This document shows positions 1-15,716 of a DNA stretch of 64,000 nt, piece after piece. The translations under genes and the position numbers were made by a program. Each line of letters starts with the position of its first letter. Position 1 is the stretch's first letter. Below the pieces are notes generated by a model. That model did no database searches. It was not told the DNA's origin and saw nothing but the letters and a program-made list of their open reading frames with translations. The stretch is from contig JAPPFP010000017.1 in the NCBI GenBank assembly GCA_028877275.1, positions 1-64,000 of the forward strand. Reading direction: 5' to 3'. Origin of the DNA: Acidobacteriota bacterium. Its GTDB lineage: Bacteria; Acidobacteriota; Thermoanaerobaculia; Multivoradales; Multivoraceae.

Positions 1-5
1 ACGGC

Positions 6-1292
6 CTACCCCCCCAAGACGTCGCGCAGTACACCGGCGGCGTGGTCGAGCTGCTCCTCCGTGATGACGAGGGGTGGCGAGAGCTGGAGGACGGTTCCGG
101 AGGCGCCGCCGGTGAGGGTGATGAGGCCTTGGTGGAGGAGGTTGTGGCTGAGGGTTTGGGCGCGGGTGGGGGAGTCGAGTTCGATGGCCCAGAGGAGGCC
201 CTGGCCTCGGATGTTGGTGACTCCGGGGTGGGTCTTGAGGGGTTCGAGGGCCTGGCCGAAATGGTCGCCCACGGTGCGGGCTCGGTCGATCAGGTTCTCG
301 GTCTCGATCACTTCGAGGGTGGCGAGGGCCGCGGCGCAGGCGAGGGGGTGGGCCACGAAGGTGGCGGTGTGGCGGGCTTCGCCGTCGCTTCGCCAGGCGT
401 CCATGACCTCCTTCCTGCCGAGGACGGCGGCGATCGGCAGGCCGCCGCCCAGGGCCTTGCCGCAGCAGACGAGATCGGGCTTGACGCCGGCTTCACGGCA
501 CACGAACCAGGCGCCGCAGCGGCCGAAGCCGGTGAAGATCTCGTCCACCGCCAGGACGACTTCGTACCGGCGGCAGAGTTCGGCGAGGGCCGACAGCCAG
601 CCGGGTGGCGGCCAGCGGGTCGCCTCGCGGCCGGTGACCGGCTCGACGAGGCAGGTCCCGATGTCGGGCTGCCGCTCCAGGATCTCCTGGATCCGTTCGG
701 ACGAAGCTCCGTACGGTAGGCGGTGAACAAGCGGTTCAAGCGGCTCGGTGAAGGGTTCGCGGAAGGCCGGCCGCGACGTCACCGCGAGCGCACCGAGGGT
801 GGTCCCGTGGTAGGCCGGGTCGAACGCGAGGACCCCCGGGCGGCCGCTGTGCAGGCGGCCCGTCTTGAGCGCGATCTCCACCGCATCGGCGCCGGACACC
901 GCGAAGTACACCCGGGGAGCGGCGAGTGGCGCGAGCGCGCAGAGGCGCTCGGCCAGTTCGAGGCGGGCAGGGTGGGCGTACACGTCGCCCAGTCCGTGGA
1001 CGAGGCGTTCCGCCTGCTCGCTGACGGCCGAAACCACGGCCGGGTGACGGTGGCCGACGGCAGCGACGCCGAAACCGGCGGTGAGGTCGATGTAACGGTT
1101 TCCGTCGACGTCCACCACGTTGCTGCCCAGGGCTTCGGCCCAGAGCATCGCCGTCGTCCCGGCAACGAGGGTGTTGATGCCCGGCGCCTCGGAGGCCTCG
1201 AGTCGTCCAGCCAGGGCCAGGGCACGGGGCCCCGGCGGCGGGATCACGATCTCCGGCAGCAGGCGGCCGTTCTCGGGTCCGGGCGAGCCCAC
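6..1292 (-). CDS. Class III PLP-dependent aminotransferase
   Basis: 428-aa ORF; motifs DLTAGFGVAAVGHRHP, AYHGTTLGALAVTS, VLAVDEIFTGFGRCG and CCGKALGGGLPIAAV (PLP lysine) typical of class III aminotransferases. Confidence 0.87.
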   Translation of the reverse strand: MGSPGPENGRLLPEIVIPPPGPRALALAGRLEASEAPGINTLVAGTTAMLWAEALGSNVVDVDGNRYIDLTAGFGVAAVGHRHPAVVSAVSEQAERLVHGLGDVYAHPARLELAERLCALAPLAAPRVYFAVSGADAVEIALKTGRLHSGRPGVLAFDPAYHGTTLGALAVTSRPAFREPFTEPLEPLVHRLPYGASSERIQEILERQPDIGTCLVEPVTGREATRWPPPGWLSALAELCRRYEVVLAVDEIFTGFGRCGAWFVCREAGVKPDLVCCGKALGGGLPIAAVLGRKEVMDAWRSDGEARHTATFVAHPLACAAALATLEVIETENLIDRARTVGDHFGQALEPLKTHPGVTNIRGQGLLWAIELDSPTRAQTLSHNLLHQGLITLTGGASGTVLQLSPPLVITEEQLDHAAGVLRDVLGG

Positions 1293-1296
1293 CGCC

Positions 1297-2496
1297 TCAG
1301 GGGTTCGCGATCCGCTCGCAGATGCGGTCCAGCGCGTCCTGGTCGAGGTACGGGTGCATCGGCAGGCTGACGACGCGGTCGGCCAGGCTCTCGCTGACCG
1401 GCAGCGAGCCGGCGCCGCGGCCGTACCTCTCGTAGGCCGGCTGCAGGTGCATCGGGCGCGGATAGTAGACGGCGGTGGGGATGCCGGCGCGGTCGAGATG
1501 GGCCCTCAGCCCGTCCCTCGTCTCCGCCGACGGCCGACCGGCCGCGTCGTCGACGCGGAGCGTGTACTGGGCCCAGCTCGACTCGACACCCGGGGCGCAC
1601 TCCGGCGCCGACACCCGCCAGGGCATCGCCGTCGAGGAAGAGGCGCGCAACCGCTCGCTGTAACCGGCCGCGACGGCCCGCCGCGCAGCCAGCTCCTGCT
1701 CGAAGACGGTCAGTTTCGCCAGCAGCACGGCGGCCTGGAGACTGTCCAGGCGGCCGTTCACTCCGAGCCGAACGATGTCGTAGCGGTCGGCACTCTGGCC
1801 GTGTTCGCGGATGGAGCGGACGACCTCCGCGGTCGCCGGTTCCACACAAAGCACCGCGCCGCCGTCGCCGTAGCATCCAAGCGGCTTGGCGGGATAGAAG
1901 CTGGTCGTCGTGACCGGCGCCAGTGAACCGACCGGATTGCCGTCGCGGCGCGCGCCGAAACTCTGAGCCGCGTCCGAGATCACCTCGATGTTTCTGGCCG
2001 CCGCCCAGTCCGCCAGCGGTTTCTCGGCCACAGGCAGGCCAAACAGATCCACCGGAATCACCGCCTTCGGCGTGGCGGCGCCGGCCGTCCGCAGGACTTC
2101 GTACTCCCGGTCGAGCGACTCGAGGTCGATCAGGAAGTCGTCTTCCCTCACGTCGACGAAGATGGGCACGGCGCCCGCGAGCAGGACGACCTCCGCGGTC
2201 GCGGTAAAGGTGAAGGTCGGAACGAAGACCGCGTCGCGGCGGTTCTCTGCCCTGCCGACGCCGAGCGCAAGCAGGGCGATCAGAAGGGCGTCCGAGCCGC
2301 TCGAGACCGCGACCGCGGAGGCACCGGCGCCCCATCGGCCCAGTTCCGCCTCCAGCTCGCCGACCTCGGGGCCCATCACGTAGCGGCCGTGGTCGAGAAC
2401 CTCGCCGATCCGACGGTCGATCTCCGGCCGGAGTCGCCTCGACTGCGCGGCCAGGTCGACAAAGGGGATCCGCGGCGGAGGCTCCGTCGGCGTCAT
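1297..2496 (-). CDS. DegT/DnrJ/EryC1/StrS-family aminotransferase
   Basis: 399 aa; IPFVDLAAQ N-terminus, SGSDALLIALLALGV, SFYPAKPLGCYGDGGA (PLP lysine). Confidence 0.9.
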   Translation of the reverse strand: MTPTEPPPRIPFVDLAAQSRRLRPEIDRRIGEVLDHGRYVMGPEVGELEAELGRWGAGASAVAVSSGSDALLIALLALGVGRAENRRDAVFVPTFTFTATAEVVLLAGAVPIFVDVREDDFLIDLESLDREYEVLRTAGAATPKAVIPVDLFGLPVAEKPLADWAAARNIEVISDAAQSFGARRDGNPVGSLAPVTTTSFYPAKPLGCYGDGGAVLCVEPATAEVVRSIREHGQSADRYDIVRLGVNGRLDSLQAAVLLAKLTVFEQELAARRAVAAGYSERLRASSSTAMPWRVSAPECAPGVESSWAQYTLRVDDAAGRPSAETRDGLRAHLDRAGIPTAVYYPRPMHLQPAYERYGRGAGSLPVSESLADRVVSLPMHPYLDQDALDRICERIANP

Positions 2497-3623
2497 GGCC
2501 CGGAGTGTAGTGGCGGATCAGCCAGGTTGATGCCGACGGAGTCGAGCGTCTTCCGCAACAGGGACGAGGTCGGCAGTTCGTCGATCTCTCCGTAACCGAA
2601 CCAGCCAAGCGAGGATCGCCCCGCCGGAAGCCGGCCACCGGCCGATGCCTCCCTCATGCGTTCCGGGCGCCAGTGGGCGACCGCGGCTCGCACGTGCAAG
2701 TCCCTGTAGGTCACCGCGTGGCGCACCCGGACCGCGGGTTCGTCGCACTCCCAGCAACCGCCGAACTCCTTACCCAAAGCAGCAGCCGCGCGGGCCGACC
2801 CCTCACCGCTTGCGAGCTCCACCGTCGGCAGGTGCCAGCGGCCGGCCAGCCAGTCCGCGTCCCCGGGCCGGCGATGAAGGAGCAGGTCGCCACCCCGCCG
2901 CACGACCGCCGTGAAGCAGTGGCGGACCTCCCGGTCCCGCCGCGGTCCGGCAACGGGAAAGTCCCGCGGATCCAGCCCTGGAGAGCGAAAGGCCCGGCAA
3001 CCAGGAGCGAGCGGACAGACGCCGCAATCCGGCTTGCCTCGACGGCAAACCAGCGAACCGACCTCCATCAGCGCCTGGTTGGAGTCCCCGGGACGACTCG
3101 CGTCCAGCAGCCGGCCGGCGGTCGCCAGCAGGGCGCGCCTGGCGGCGGCTCGGCGAGGGGGTTCCGTGGATGCCAGGAACCGGCTCAGCACGCGTTCGAC
3201 GTTGCCGTCCAGCACCGGCGACGACTCCCCGCAGCAGCGGCTCGCAAGCAGCGCCGACGTGTATGCGCCGACGCCCGGCAGCTCCGCCCACTCCGCGGCG
3301 CTCGCGGGCAGTGTGCCCCGCTCCGCAAGGATCCGGACCGCCCGGTGGAGGTTTCGGGCCCGGCGGTAGTAGCCCAGGCCCGACCACGCCGCCTCGACCG
3401 ACTCGACCGGCGCTTCCGCCAGCGTGTCGGCGCGGGGGAACCGGTCCAGGAAGCCCTGGTAGCGCGTCGCGACGACCTCACTCCGGGTCTGCTGGAGCAT
3501 GATTTCCGCGACGAGAATCTCGTACGGATCCTCGGACCGCCGCCAGGGCAGATCGCGCCGGCAGCGATCGAACCAGACCAGCAGCGCACTCCGAAGGTCC
3601 TCCGGCTCGACTAACTGCAACAC
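2493..3623 (-). CDS. mutY: A/G-specific adenine glycosylase
   Basis: 376 aa; DLPWRRSEDPYEILVAEIMLQQTR, LPGVGAYTSALLAS HhH, C-x6-C-x2-C-x5-C cluster (CRRGKPDCGVCPLAPGC), C-terminal NUDIX-like region; 4-bp overlap with the downstream aminotransferase gene. Confidence 0.93.
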   Translation of the reverse strand: MLQLVEPEDLRSALLVWFDRCRRDLPWRRSEDPYEILVAEIMLQQTRSEVVATRYQGFLDRFPRADTLAEAPVESVEAAWSGLGYYRRARNLHRAVRILAERGTLPASAAEWAELPGVGAYTSALLASRCCGESSPVLDGNVERVLSRFLASTEPPRRAAARRALLATAGRLLDASRPGDSNQALMEVGSLVCRRGKPDCGVCPLAPGCRAFRSPGLDPRDFPVAGPRRDREVRHCFTAVVRRGGDLLLHRRPGDADWLAGRWHLPTVELASGEGSARAAAALGKEFGGCWECDEPAVRVRHAVTYRDLHVRAAVAHWRPERMREASAGGRLPAGRSSLGWFGYGEIDELPTSSLLRKTLDSVGINLADPPLHSGP

Positions 3624-3827
3624 AGTTCAGAACCTAGGCGCGCCACCGACGGACGGCGCCGCGCGCCCGACAAAGAAAACGTGAAGAAAGTGCTCGGACA
3701 CCCCTTGTTGAAGCCGGATCCCGCTGCTATCCTGCGCTTCTCGCGCAATGGAGGCCACTCGGCGTGGGACCAACAGGTAGCCCCCAGGAGTTATCTGCCC
3801 CGAGTCTCGACGCCGGTCGTCCAAGGC

Positions 3828-3848
3828 TTTTCCACACTGTGCGGAAAA
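3828..3848. promoter_or_regulatory. DnaA-box-like inverted repeat upstream of dnaA
   Basis: ttttccaca ctg tgcggaaaa: the left arm matches TTWTNCACA, the right arm is its near-inverse; about 190 bp upstream of dnaA. Confidence 0.4.
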
Positions 3849-4033
3849 GCTGCGGAACGTAGCTCTGCAGAGCGGCAATTCCCTGCCCGGCACCGGGAAT
3901 TGGTGGTCGTGCGCGCTGGAACGTGGGGGAGAAGTGCGTCGGTTCGGAGTAGCAGCAGAGCAAGCGGACAGACTCGGCTCCGCCGTGCATTGGGTCACCA
4001 TGATCTTGGTCGGTGCGGACGGAGAGGGGGGGC

Positions 4034-5371
4034 ATGCCTAGCTCCGTCTGGCCGACTCTACGCCGGCAGTTGCGGGCGGATCTCCCGGCCGAAGATTTCC
4101 GGACCTGGTTTCATCCCCTGAGGGTGGCGTCGGAGGACGCGGACCACCTCGTCCTTGAAGCGCCGAACTCGCGGTTCGTCGAGGCGCTCGAGGAGGGCTT
4201 CCGCCCGATCGTCGACTGGGCGATCGCCGATCTGAAGGGGCCGACGTACCAGGTCCTGTTCAAGAGCGGCGAGACGCGTACCAGCGTCGCGACGCCGAAA
4301 AAGTCATCGCGGACGAAGTCCGTCGGGAGCCCCGATCTCGAGGGGGCGCCGAGCAGTTCGCTCAACCCCCAGTACCGGTTCGACTCCTTCGTGGTCGGCA
4401 ACTCCAACCGGTTCGCCAGCGCCGCCTCCCAGGCGGTCGCCGAGAAGCCCGGCATCGCGTACAACCCCCTCTTCCTCTACGGCGGCGTGGGGTTGGGCAA
4501 GACCCATCTCCTGCACGCGATCGGAAATCGCCTCAGGCGCGCGGCCCCGGGCACGCGGGTCGTCTATCTCGCCGCCGAGGACTTCGTGAACGACCTGATC
4601 ACCTCGATCCGTTTCGAGCGAATGCCTGCGTTCCGCGAGCGCTACCGGACGATCGACGTCCTGCTGGTGGACGACATCCAGTTCCTGGCCAAGAAGGAGC
4701 GGTCCCAGGAGGAGTTCTTCCACACCTTCAACGTGCTCTACACCCGGCAGAAGCAGATCATCGTGACCTCGGACGCCCAGCCGCGCGACATGGCGGACAT
4801 CGAAGAGCGCCTGCGAAGCCGCTTCGGCTCAGGTCTCCTCGCTGACATCCAGCCCCCCGATCTGGAAACGAAGGTCGCCATTCTCCAGCGCAAGGCCCGC
4901 CAGCTTCAGGGCCTCGACCTGGACACGGACGTCGCCATGTTCATCGCCCGGCAGGTCCACTCGAACGTGCGCGAGCTCGAAGGCCTGCTCAACCGCGTCA
5001 CCGCCTTCGCCTCGCTGTCGGGCGTGCCCCTCGATCTCGAGTTCGCCAAGGAAGCGCTGCGCGACGTACTGCCTGAGCAGGACCGCCCGGTGTCGTCGGC
5101 TCAGATCATCAAGATGGTGGCCCACCACTACGGCCTCAAGGTCCGCGAGATCAAGAGCAAGAGCAACTCCCGGCAGATCACCTATCCCCGCCAGATCGCG
5201 ATGTACCTCTGCAAGCGTCTGACCGAGATGTCCTATCCGGAGATCGGCAGAGTGTTCAACGGCAAGCATCACTCGACCGTCATGTACTCCGTCGAGCAGA
5301 TCGAGCGCCGCCGTGCCGGCGACGAGCGCCTGGCCGCGCAACTGGAGCGCTTCACCCGTCAGCTCAGCTGA
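4034..5371 (+). CDS. dnaA: Chromosomal replication initiator DnaA
   Basis: YNPLFLYGGVGLGKTHLLHAIGN Walker A, VLLVDDIQFLAKKERSQEEFFHTFN, C-terminal FNGKHHSTVMYSVEQI DnaA-box binding signature. Confidence 0.98.
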   Translation: MPSSVWPTLRRQLRADLPAEDFRTWFHPLRVASEDADHLVLEAPNSRFVEALEEGFRPIVDWAIADLKGPTYQVLFKSGETRTSVATPKKSSRTKSVGSPDLEGAPSSSLNPQYRFDSFVVGNSNRFASAASQAVAEKPGIAYNPLFLYGGVGLGKTHLLHAIGNRLRRAAPGTRVVYLAAEDFVNDLITSIRFERMPAFRERYRTIDVLLVDDIQFLAKKERSQEEFFHTFNVLYTRQKQIIVTSDAQPRDMADIEERLRSRFGSGLLADIQPPDLETKVAILQRKARQLQGLDLDTDVAMFIARQVHSNVRELEGLLNRVTAFASLSGVPLDLEFAKEALRDVLPEQDRPVSSAQIIKMVAHHYGLKVREIKSKSNSRQITYPRQIAMYLCKRLTEMSYPEIGRVFNGKHHSTVMYSVEQIERRRAGDERLAAQLERFTRQLS

Positions 5372-5574
5372 GCGAGGAACATCCTGCGGAATCGCGGCGG
5401 ATCGGCCACCAAGGGATCTGCGCACCGGCAGCGGATTGTCCGGGCGCCAGTTCCGGTTGTTCTGCGGCCGTGCTGCGGAGGGAATCCGCGCTCCGCGCCG
5501 CCTGGCGGCCGAAGTCCACAGAATGCACAATCGCTCCGCTGCCGTCTCCGCCCCTTACCGATCCCGTCCGGATC

Positions 5575-5672
5575 ATCCCAAGTTACTGATTATAAATAGT
5601 TTACAAGGTTACTCCGCACTCGGAAACGGCCCCTTCTGCGGTTACTTTCTTGGTGTATATTGCTGGTTGAGG
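5575..5672. promoter_or_regulatory. AT-rich intergenic stretch between dnaA and dnaN (candidate DNA unwinding element/oriC part)
   Basis: atcccaagttactgattataaatagtttacaaggttactccg and ggttactttcttggtgtatattg are conspicuously AT-rich in an otherwise GC-rich window. Confidence 0.4.
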
Positions 5673-5681
5673 AGAGGATAG

Positions 5682-6794
5682 ATGAAGACCCGAGTCGAAC
5701 GACGAGAGCTGCTGACCGAACTCGTGGCGATGCGCGGAATCGTCGAAAGCAGATCGACGATTCCGGTCCTCTCCCATCTCCTGCTGACGGTCCGCGACGA
5801 CCGGCTGGAGCTCGCGGCCACCGACCTGGACGTCTCCCTGACGTCCTGGTGCAGCGCGGAGGAAGGAAGCTGCGAGAGCGGCGCGACCGCCGTGCAGGCC
5901 CGCAAGTTCCTCGAGATCGTCCGGGCCCTGGCTGACGGTCCGATCGAGCTGTCCACCGGCGACTCCAACTCGCTCCATATCGATGCCGGGTCGTCCAGGT
6001 TCCGGATCAACGGTCTCTCGGCCGAGGACTTTCCGACGCTGACCACGGTCGACCAGGATTCGTCGTCCTCCTCCTTCGAGGCGCCGTTCCCCGACTTCAA
6101 GCGCATGATCGGCAAGATCATCTTCGCCGTCTCGGCGGAAGAGTCGCGCTTCCAGTTGAACGGGGCCCTGCTCAAGCTGAAGGACGGCAAGGTCGAGATG
6201 GTCGCGACCGACGGCCACAGGCTCGCCCTGATCGAAGCCGAGATGCCGGGCGTCGCGGAAGCGGACGGCGTCCTCGCGCCGCGCAAGGCGCTGCTCGAGT
6301 TGATGCGCTTCGACAGCGACGAGACGATCGGGTTCCGCCGCGGCGAGCACCATCTCGGGTTCGTGATCGGGCGGCGCGAGCTCACCTGCCGGATCCTCGA
6401 GGGCACGTTCCCGGACTACGAGAAGGTGATCTCCACGGACAACGACCGGACGGCGACGTTCGATCGCGGGGTGCTCTCCGAGGTGGTGCATCGGGTCTCC
6501 CTGCTGACGGGTGACCGTGCCCCCATGGTCAGGCTCGGCTTCGAGGAGCAGTCGCTGCGCGTGTCGTCCTCGAACCCGGATCTGGGGGAGGCGGAGGAGA
6601 GCCTCGCCTGCGATTACGCAGCGGAGAAACTGGACATCGGTCTGAACCCCGTCTACGTGCGGGATTTCCTGTCCGCGGTCGACACCGAGCAGGTCGAATT
6701 CGCGCTCAAGGACGAGAACAGCCAGTGTCTCGGGCAGCCCGTCGGGGGGCAGGATTTCCGCTACTTGTGCGTGATCATGCCGATGCGCATCTGA
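5682..6794 (+). CDS. dnaN: DNA polymerase III beta subunit (sliding clamp)
   Basis: 370 aa; position after dnaA; TDGHRLALIEAEM, C-terminal YLCVIMPMRI. Confidence 0.96.
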   Translation: MKTRVERRELLTELVAMRGIVESRSTIPVLSHLLLTVRDDRLELAATDLDVSLTSWCSAEEGSCESGATAVQARKFLEIVRALADGPIELSTGDSNSLHIDAGSSRFRINGLSAEDFPTLTTVDQDSSSSSFEAPFPDFKRMIGKIIFAVSAEESRFQLNGALLKLKDGKVEMVATDGHRLALIEAEMPGVAEADGVLAPRKALLELMRFDSDETIGFRRGEHHLGFVIGRRELTCRILEGTFPDYEKVISTDNDRTATFDRGVLSEVVHRVSLLTGDRAPMVRLGFEEQSLRVSSSNPDLGEAEESLACDYAAEKLDIGLNPVYVRDFLSAVDTEQVEFALKDENSQCLGQPVGGQDFRYLCVIMPMRI

Positions 6795-6863
6795 GGGTGC
6801 ATTCGAGGGTCTTTACGCGGCCAGCTAAACCTCCTGTTTTCAGATAGTTGCGAGTAGGACTGA

Positions 6864-9392
<2,529 letters not shown>

Positions 9393-9402
9393 TCCGCCGA
9401 CC

Positions 9403-11949
<2,547 letters not shown>

Positions 11950-11965
11950 GCGGGGGAGCGCCACG

Positions 11966-12622
11966 ATGAAGTTCTTTCTGGACACCGCGGACGTGGGGGA
12001 GATCGAGACCGGCCTGGAATGGGGCATGGTCGACGGCGTCACGACGAACCCGAGCCTGATCGCCAAACAGGGCAAGCGGTACCTGCCGACCGTCAAGGAG
12101 ATCGCGGATCTGGTGCCGGGTCCCGTCAGCGGCGAGGTCCTCGCGACGGACCTCGACGGCATGCTCGAGGAGGGCCGGCGGCTCGCCGGCCTGGCGGACA
12201 ACGTGGTCGTCAAGGTACCGCTCGGGCCGCCGGGGCTGACCGCCGTGCGGCGCCTGGCCGAGGACGGGATCCGGTGCAACGTCACCCTCTGCTTCTCGCC
12301 GTCCCAGGCGCTGCTGGCGGCGAAGGCGGGCGCCGCCTACATCTCCCCCTTCGTCGGCCGCCTCGACGACATCGCCCAGGACGGCATGGACCTGATCCGG
12401 CAGGTGATCTCGATCTACTCCCACTACGACTTCGAGACCGAAGTCCTGGTCGCCTCGGTGCGTCACCCGGTTCACGTCGTGCTGTCGGCGGAAATGGGGG
12501 CTGACGTCGCCACTCTTCCCTTCAAGACGCTGAGCCAGCTCTACCGTCATCCGCTGACCGACATCGGCCTGGAGAGCTTCCTCTCCGACTGGCGGGCCAC
12601 GGGCAAGACGTTCGATGACTGA
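11966..12622 (+). CDS. Fructose-6-phosphate aldolase/transaldolase family
   Basis: 218 aa; [72 protein letters not shown]. Confidence 0.94.
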   Translation: MKFFLDTADVGEIETGLEWGMVDGVTTNPSLIAKQGKRYLPTVKEIADLVPGPVSGEVLATDLDGMLEEGRRLAGLADNVVVKVPLGPPGLTAVRRLAEDGIRCNVTLCFSPSQALLAAKAGAAYISPFVGRLDDIAQDGMDLIRQVISIYSHYDFETEVLVASVRHPVHVVLSAEMGADVATLPFKTLSQLYRHPLTDIGLESFLSDWRATGKTFDD

Positions 12623-12640
12623 CCGCGACGGGCGTGCCCG

Positions 12641-14038
12641 ATGAGCGTCGACGCCGTTCTCGAGCGGGTCGACCGCGAAACCGGCGCCAGCCTGGAGCAG
12701 TTGAAGGAGTACCTGCGGATCCCGTCCGTCTCGACCGATCCGGAGTACGCCGCCGAGGTCCGCCGTTGCGCCGGCTTCGTCAGGGAGCGGCTCGAGGCCG
12801 CGGGGCTCGAGGCTGAGATCATCGAAACCACCGGCCATCCGCTCGTGTACGGCGAGTGGCTGGGCGCTCCCGGCCGCCCGACCGTCCTGTTCTACGGCCA
12901 CTACGACGTGCAGCCGGTCGACCCGCTGGCAGAGTGGCGGAACGACCCGTTCGAGCCGACGATCGAGACCGGCGAACGCGGCGAGCAGATCGTCGCCCGC
13001 GGCGCAACCGACGACAAGGGCCAGTCCTTCACCCACATCAAGGCGGTGGAGGCGATCATGGCCGAGACCGGCGCGCTGCCGGTCAACGTCAAGTTCCTGA
13101 TCGAGGGCGAGGAGGAGTGCGGCGGCGAGGCGATCGAGGCCTACGTTCGGAGCCCTGAGTCCCGGCGCCTGGCTTGCGACCTGGCGCTGGTCTCCGACAC
13201 CTCGATGTACGGGCCGGGCCAGCCTTCCGTGCTCTACGGCCTGAAGGGCCTGCTCTACACCGAGGTCAGGGTGCGCGGCGCGGGCCGGGACCTGCATTCC
13301 GGCACGTTCGGCGGCGCCGTGGCGAACCCCCTGAATGTCCTGGGCACGATGCTGGCGGCGCTCCGCGACCCGCGCGACGGCCGCATCCTGATTCCGGGCT
13401 TCTACGACGACGTGCGGCCACTGGGAGCGGAGGAGCGGGCGGCATTCGCGGCGCTACCCTTCGACGAGGCGAGGTACGGCGACGAGATCGGCGCGTCCGC
13501 CTTGTGGGGTGAGGCCGGCTATACGACCCTGGAACGGGTCTGGGCACGGCCGACCTGCGACGTGAACGGCCTGTGGGGCGGCTACCAGGGCCCTGGCGCC
13601 AAGACGGTGATCGCAAACCGCGCCGGCGCCAAGGTGTCGATGCGGCTGGTGCCGGACCAGGACCCGGAGCGGCTGTTCCCTTCGTTCGCGGCCTACATGC
13701 GCTCGCTGGCGCCTCCGGGCATCGAGGTCGAGGTGGAGAACCTGAACGGGGCGCCGCCGGTGCTCGTCGACCTCGACGGCCCTCTCGTCGACGCGGCCCT
13801 CGAAGGCGTGCGCGAAGCCTGGGGCCGCGCGCCGGTGCGGGTCCGCGAGGGCGGCTCGATTCCCATCGTCTCCACGCTGTCGGAGGTGCTGGGGGCGCCG
13901 GTGCTGCTGATCGGCTTCGGCCTGTCGGACGACCGGCTGCACGCGCCGAACGAGAAGATGGATCTCGCGAACTTCTACCAGGGCATTCGCACGGTGGTCC
14001 GTGTGCTCGACCGCGTCGGAGGCTGTGCCGCCGCTTGA
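12641..14038 (+). CDS. M20-family dipeptidase/peptidase
   Basis: 465 aa; TVLFYGHYDVQPVDPLAEWRNDPFEP, GATDDKGQ, IEGEEECGG metal-site motifs. Confidence 0.93.
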   Translation: MSVDAVLERVDRETGASLEQLKEYLRIPSVSTDPEYAAEVRRCAGFVRERLEAAGLEAEIIETTGHPLVYGEWLGAPGRPTVLFYGHYDVQPVDPLAEWRNDPFEPTIETGERGEQIVARGATDDKGQSFTHIKAVEAIMAETGALPVNVKFLIEGEEECGGEAIEAYVRSPESRRLACDLALVSDTSMYGPGQPSVLYGLKGLLYTEVRVRGAGRDLHSGTFGGAVANPLNVLGTMLAALRDPRDGRILIPGFYDDVRPLGAEERAAFAALPFDEARYGDEIGASALWGEAGYTTLERVWARPTCDVNGLWGGYQGPGAKTVIANRAGAKVSMRLVPDQDPERLFPSFAAYMRSLAPPGIEVEVENLNGAPPVLVDLDGPLVDAALEGVREAWGRAPVRVREGGSIPIVSTLSEVLGAPVLLIGFGLSDDRLHAPNEKMDLANFYQGIRTVVRVLDRVGGCAAA

Positions 14039-14637
14039 CCGCCCCTCGGCGCGAGCGTGAGATCAAGGTCGCGGTCGCCGATCCGGACCGGCTCCGGGAG
14101 CGAGTCCGCGCCGCCGGCGGCAAGCTCGAACGAGCCGCCGCCATGGAGTCGAACTGGGTCTTCGACCGGCGGAACGCGGCGTCGTCCGAGAAGCTGCGGA
14201 CCCGCCGCGAGTTGCTTCGTCTGCGCACCGATGACGGCGGCAGCCGGCTGACGTACAAGTCCGCACCCGAGATCCGGGGCGGAGTGAAGGAGCGCGTGGA
14301 GCACGAGTTCACCGTCGACGACCCGGGGGCGGCGCGGCTGTTCCTCGAGTCGCTCGGCTTCGAGGTCACGGCGCGCTACGAGAAGGTCCGCGAGCGGTGG
14401 CTGCTTCTCGGCTGCGAGGTCGCCCTCGACCGGACGCCGATCGGTGACTTCGTCGAGGTCGAGCAGGTCGACCCGGACCTGCCCGCCGGCGCGATCGAAC
14501 GCGTCTGCCGCCGTTGCGGCATCGATCCGGAGCAGGCGGATCTGCGGGACTATCTGGCGATCTACCGCGATCACCGGGAGCGGCATGAGGGGTTGCCCCG
14601 GGACATGGTGTTTGCGGAAAGCGGAGCGTCGCAGTGA
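14035..14637 (+). CDS. CYTH-domain (class IV adenylate cyclase-like) protein
   Basis: Probable TTG start overlapping the M20 stop; REREIKVAV (ExExK-type), LRLRTDDGGSRLTYKSAPE, GDFVEVEQVD. Confidence 0.8.
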   Translation: MTAPRREREIKVAVADPDRLRERVRAAGGKLERAAAMESNWVFDRRNAASSEKLRTRRELLRLRTDDGGSRLTYKSAPEIRGGVKERVEHEFTVDDPGAARLFLESLGFEVTARYEKVRERWLLLGCEVALDRTPIGDFVEVEQVDPDLPAGAIERVCRRCGIDPEQADLRDYLAIYRDHRERHEGLPRDMVFAESGASQ

Positions 14638-15665
14638 GAGGCGCCAGCCGGCGGGTGCGGGCCCTCGTGCTCTGCGCCGGCCGGGGCGAACGGCTGCGGC
14701 CGCTGACCGGTGCCGTGCCCAAGCCCCTGCTGCCGGTGGCCGGCCGCGCCGTCGCCATGCGTACGATCGACCTTCTGCACCGCGCCGGCTGCGAGATCGC
14801 GGTCAACCTGTTCCACCTCGGAGACGCGGTGCGGCGAGGGCTGGAAACCGGGACCGGCGCCCGCGGGATCGAACTCCACTTCGAGGTCGAGCCGGACCTG
14901 CTCGGCACGCTGGGCGCGGTGGTCAACCTGCGGGCCTTCCTCGCCGGCGCCGAGGACGTCGTGCTGGTCAACGGCGACTCGCTCTGCCGCTGGCCGATCC
15001 GCGAGGCGCTCGACCGCCACCGCCGCAGCGGCGCCGACGTCACCCTCCAGCTCGGCTGGGACGACCGGGTCGGCGGCGGCGTGGAGGTCGATCCCCGCGG
15101 CCTGGTGGTTGGGCTCCGCGACGTCCAGGTCGGCCCGGTCCGCGGCCGGAAACGGACCTTTCAGGGCCTCCACGTCCTCTCCCGCCGGGTCGTCGAGCAG
15201 ATCCCGCCGCGCCCGTCGTCGAACGACATCGTCGAGGGCCTCTACCAGCCGCTCCTCCACTCCGGCGCCCGGATCGTCGGCTTCCGCAGCCGCCGGCGCT
15301 GGCACGACCTGGGAACGCCTCGCCGTTACCTCGAAGGCGCCCTCGACTGGGGCCGCACCGCCGGCGGCCGCCGGCGTCGCCGCCGCTTCATCGCTCCGGG
15401 AGTCTCGGTAGCCCCCGGCGCCACCGTCGAACACAGCGTCCTCGAGCCCGGCAGCCATGTCGCCGAGGACGCTGTCGTCGAACGGAGCCTGGTGCTACCC
15501 GGTGCCCGCGTCGGTCCGGGCGCCCGGATTCGGGAGACGATCCTCGCACCTGGAGTCCGCGCCCCCGCCAACCTCCGCATCGAAGAGCAGCTCGTGACGC
15601 CGGTGGACTGGGGGCTTCCACAGCACAGCCGCGAACGGGACGGACTGGTGTTCACGCCCCTCTAG
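14634..15665 (+). CDS. NDP-sugar nucleotidyltransferase (NTP_transferase family)
   Basis: 343 aa; ALVLCAGRGERLRPLTGAVPKPLLPVAGRA, VLVNGDSL; C-terminal hexapeptide-like repeats. Confidence 0.9.
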   Translation: MRGASRRVRALVLCAGRGERLRPLTGAVPKPLLPVAGRAVAMRTIDLLHRAGCEIAVNLFHLGDAVRRGLETGTGARGIELHFEVEPDLLGTLGAVVNLRAFLAGAEDVVLVNGDSLCRWPIREALDRHRRSGADVTLQLGWDDRVGGGVEVDPRGLVVGLRDVQVGPVRGRKRTFQGLHVLSRRVVEQIPPRPSSNDIVEGLYQPLLHSGARIVGFRSRRRWHDLGTPRRYLEGALDWGRTAGGRRRRRRFIAPGVSVAPGATVEHSVLEPGSHVAEDAVVERSLVLPGARVGPGARIRETILAPGVRAPANLRIEEQLVTPVDWGLPQHSRERDGLVFTPL

Positions 15666-15716
15666 CTGCGTCGACTTAGTAGAGGGCTGCCCTGACGGCA
15701 AGGATGGTGCTCTGGG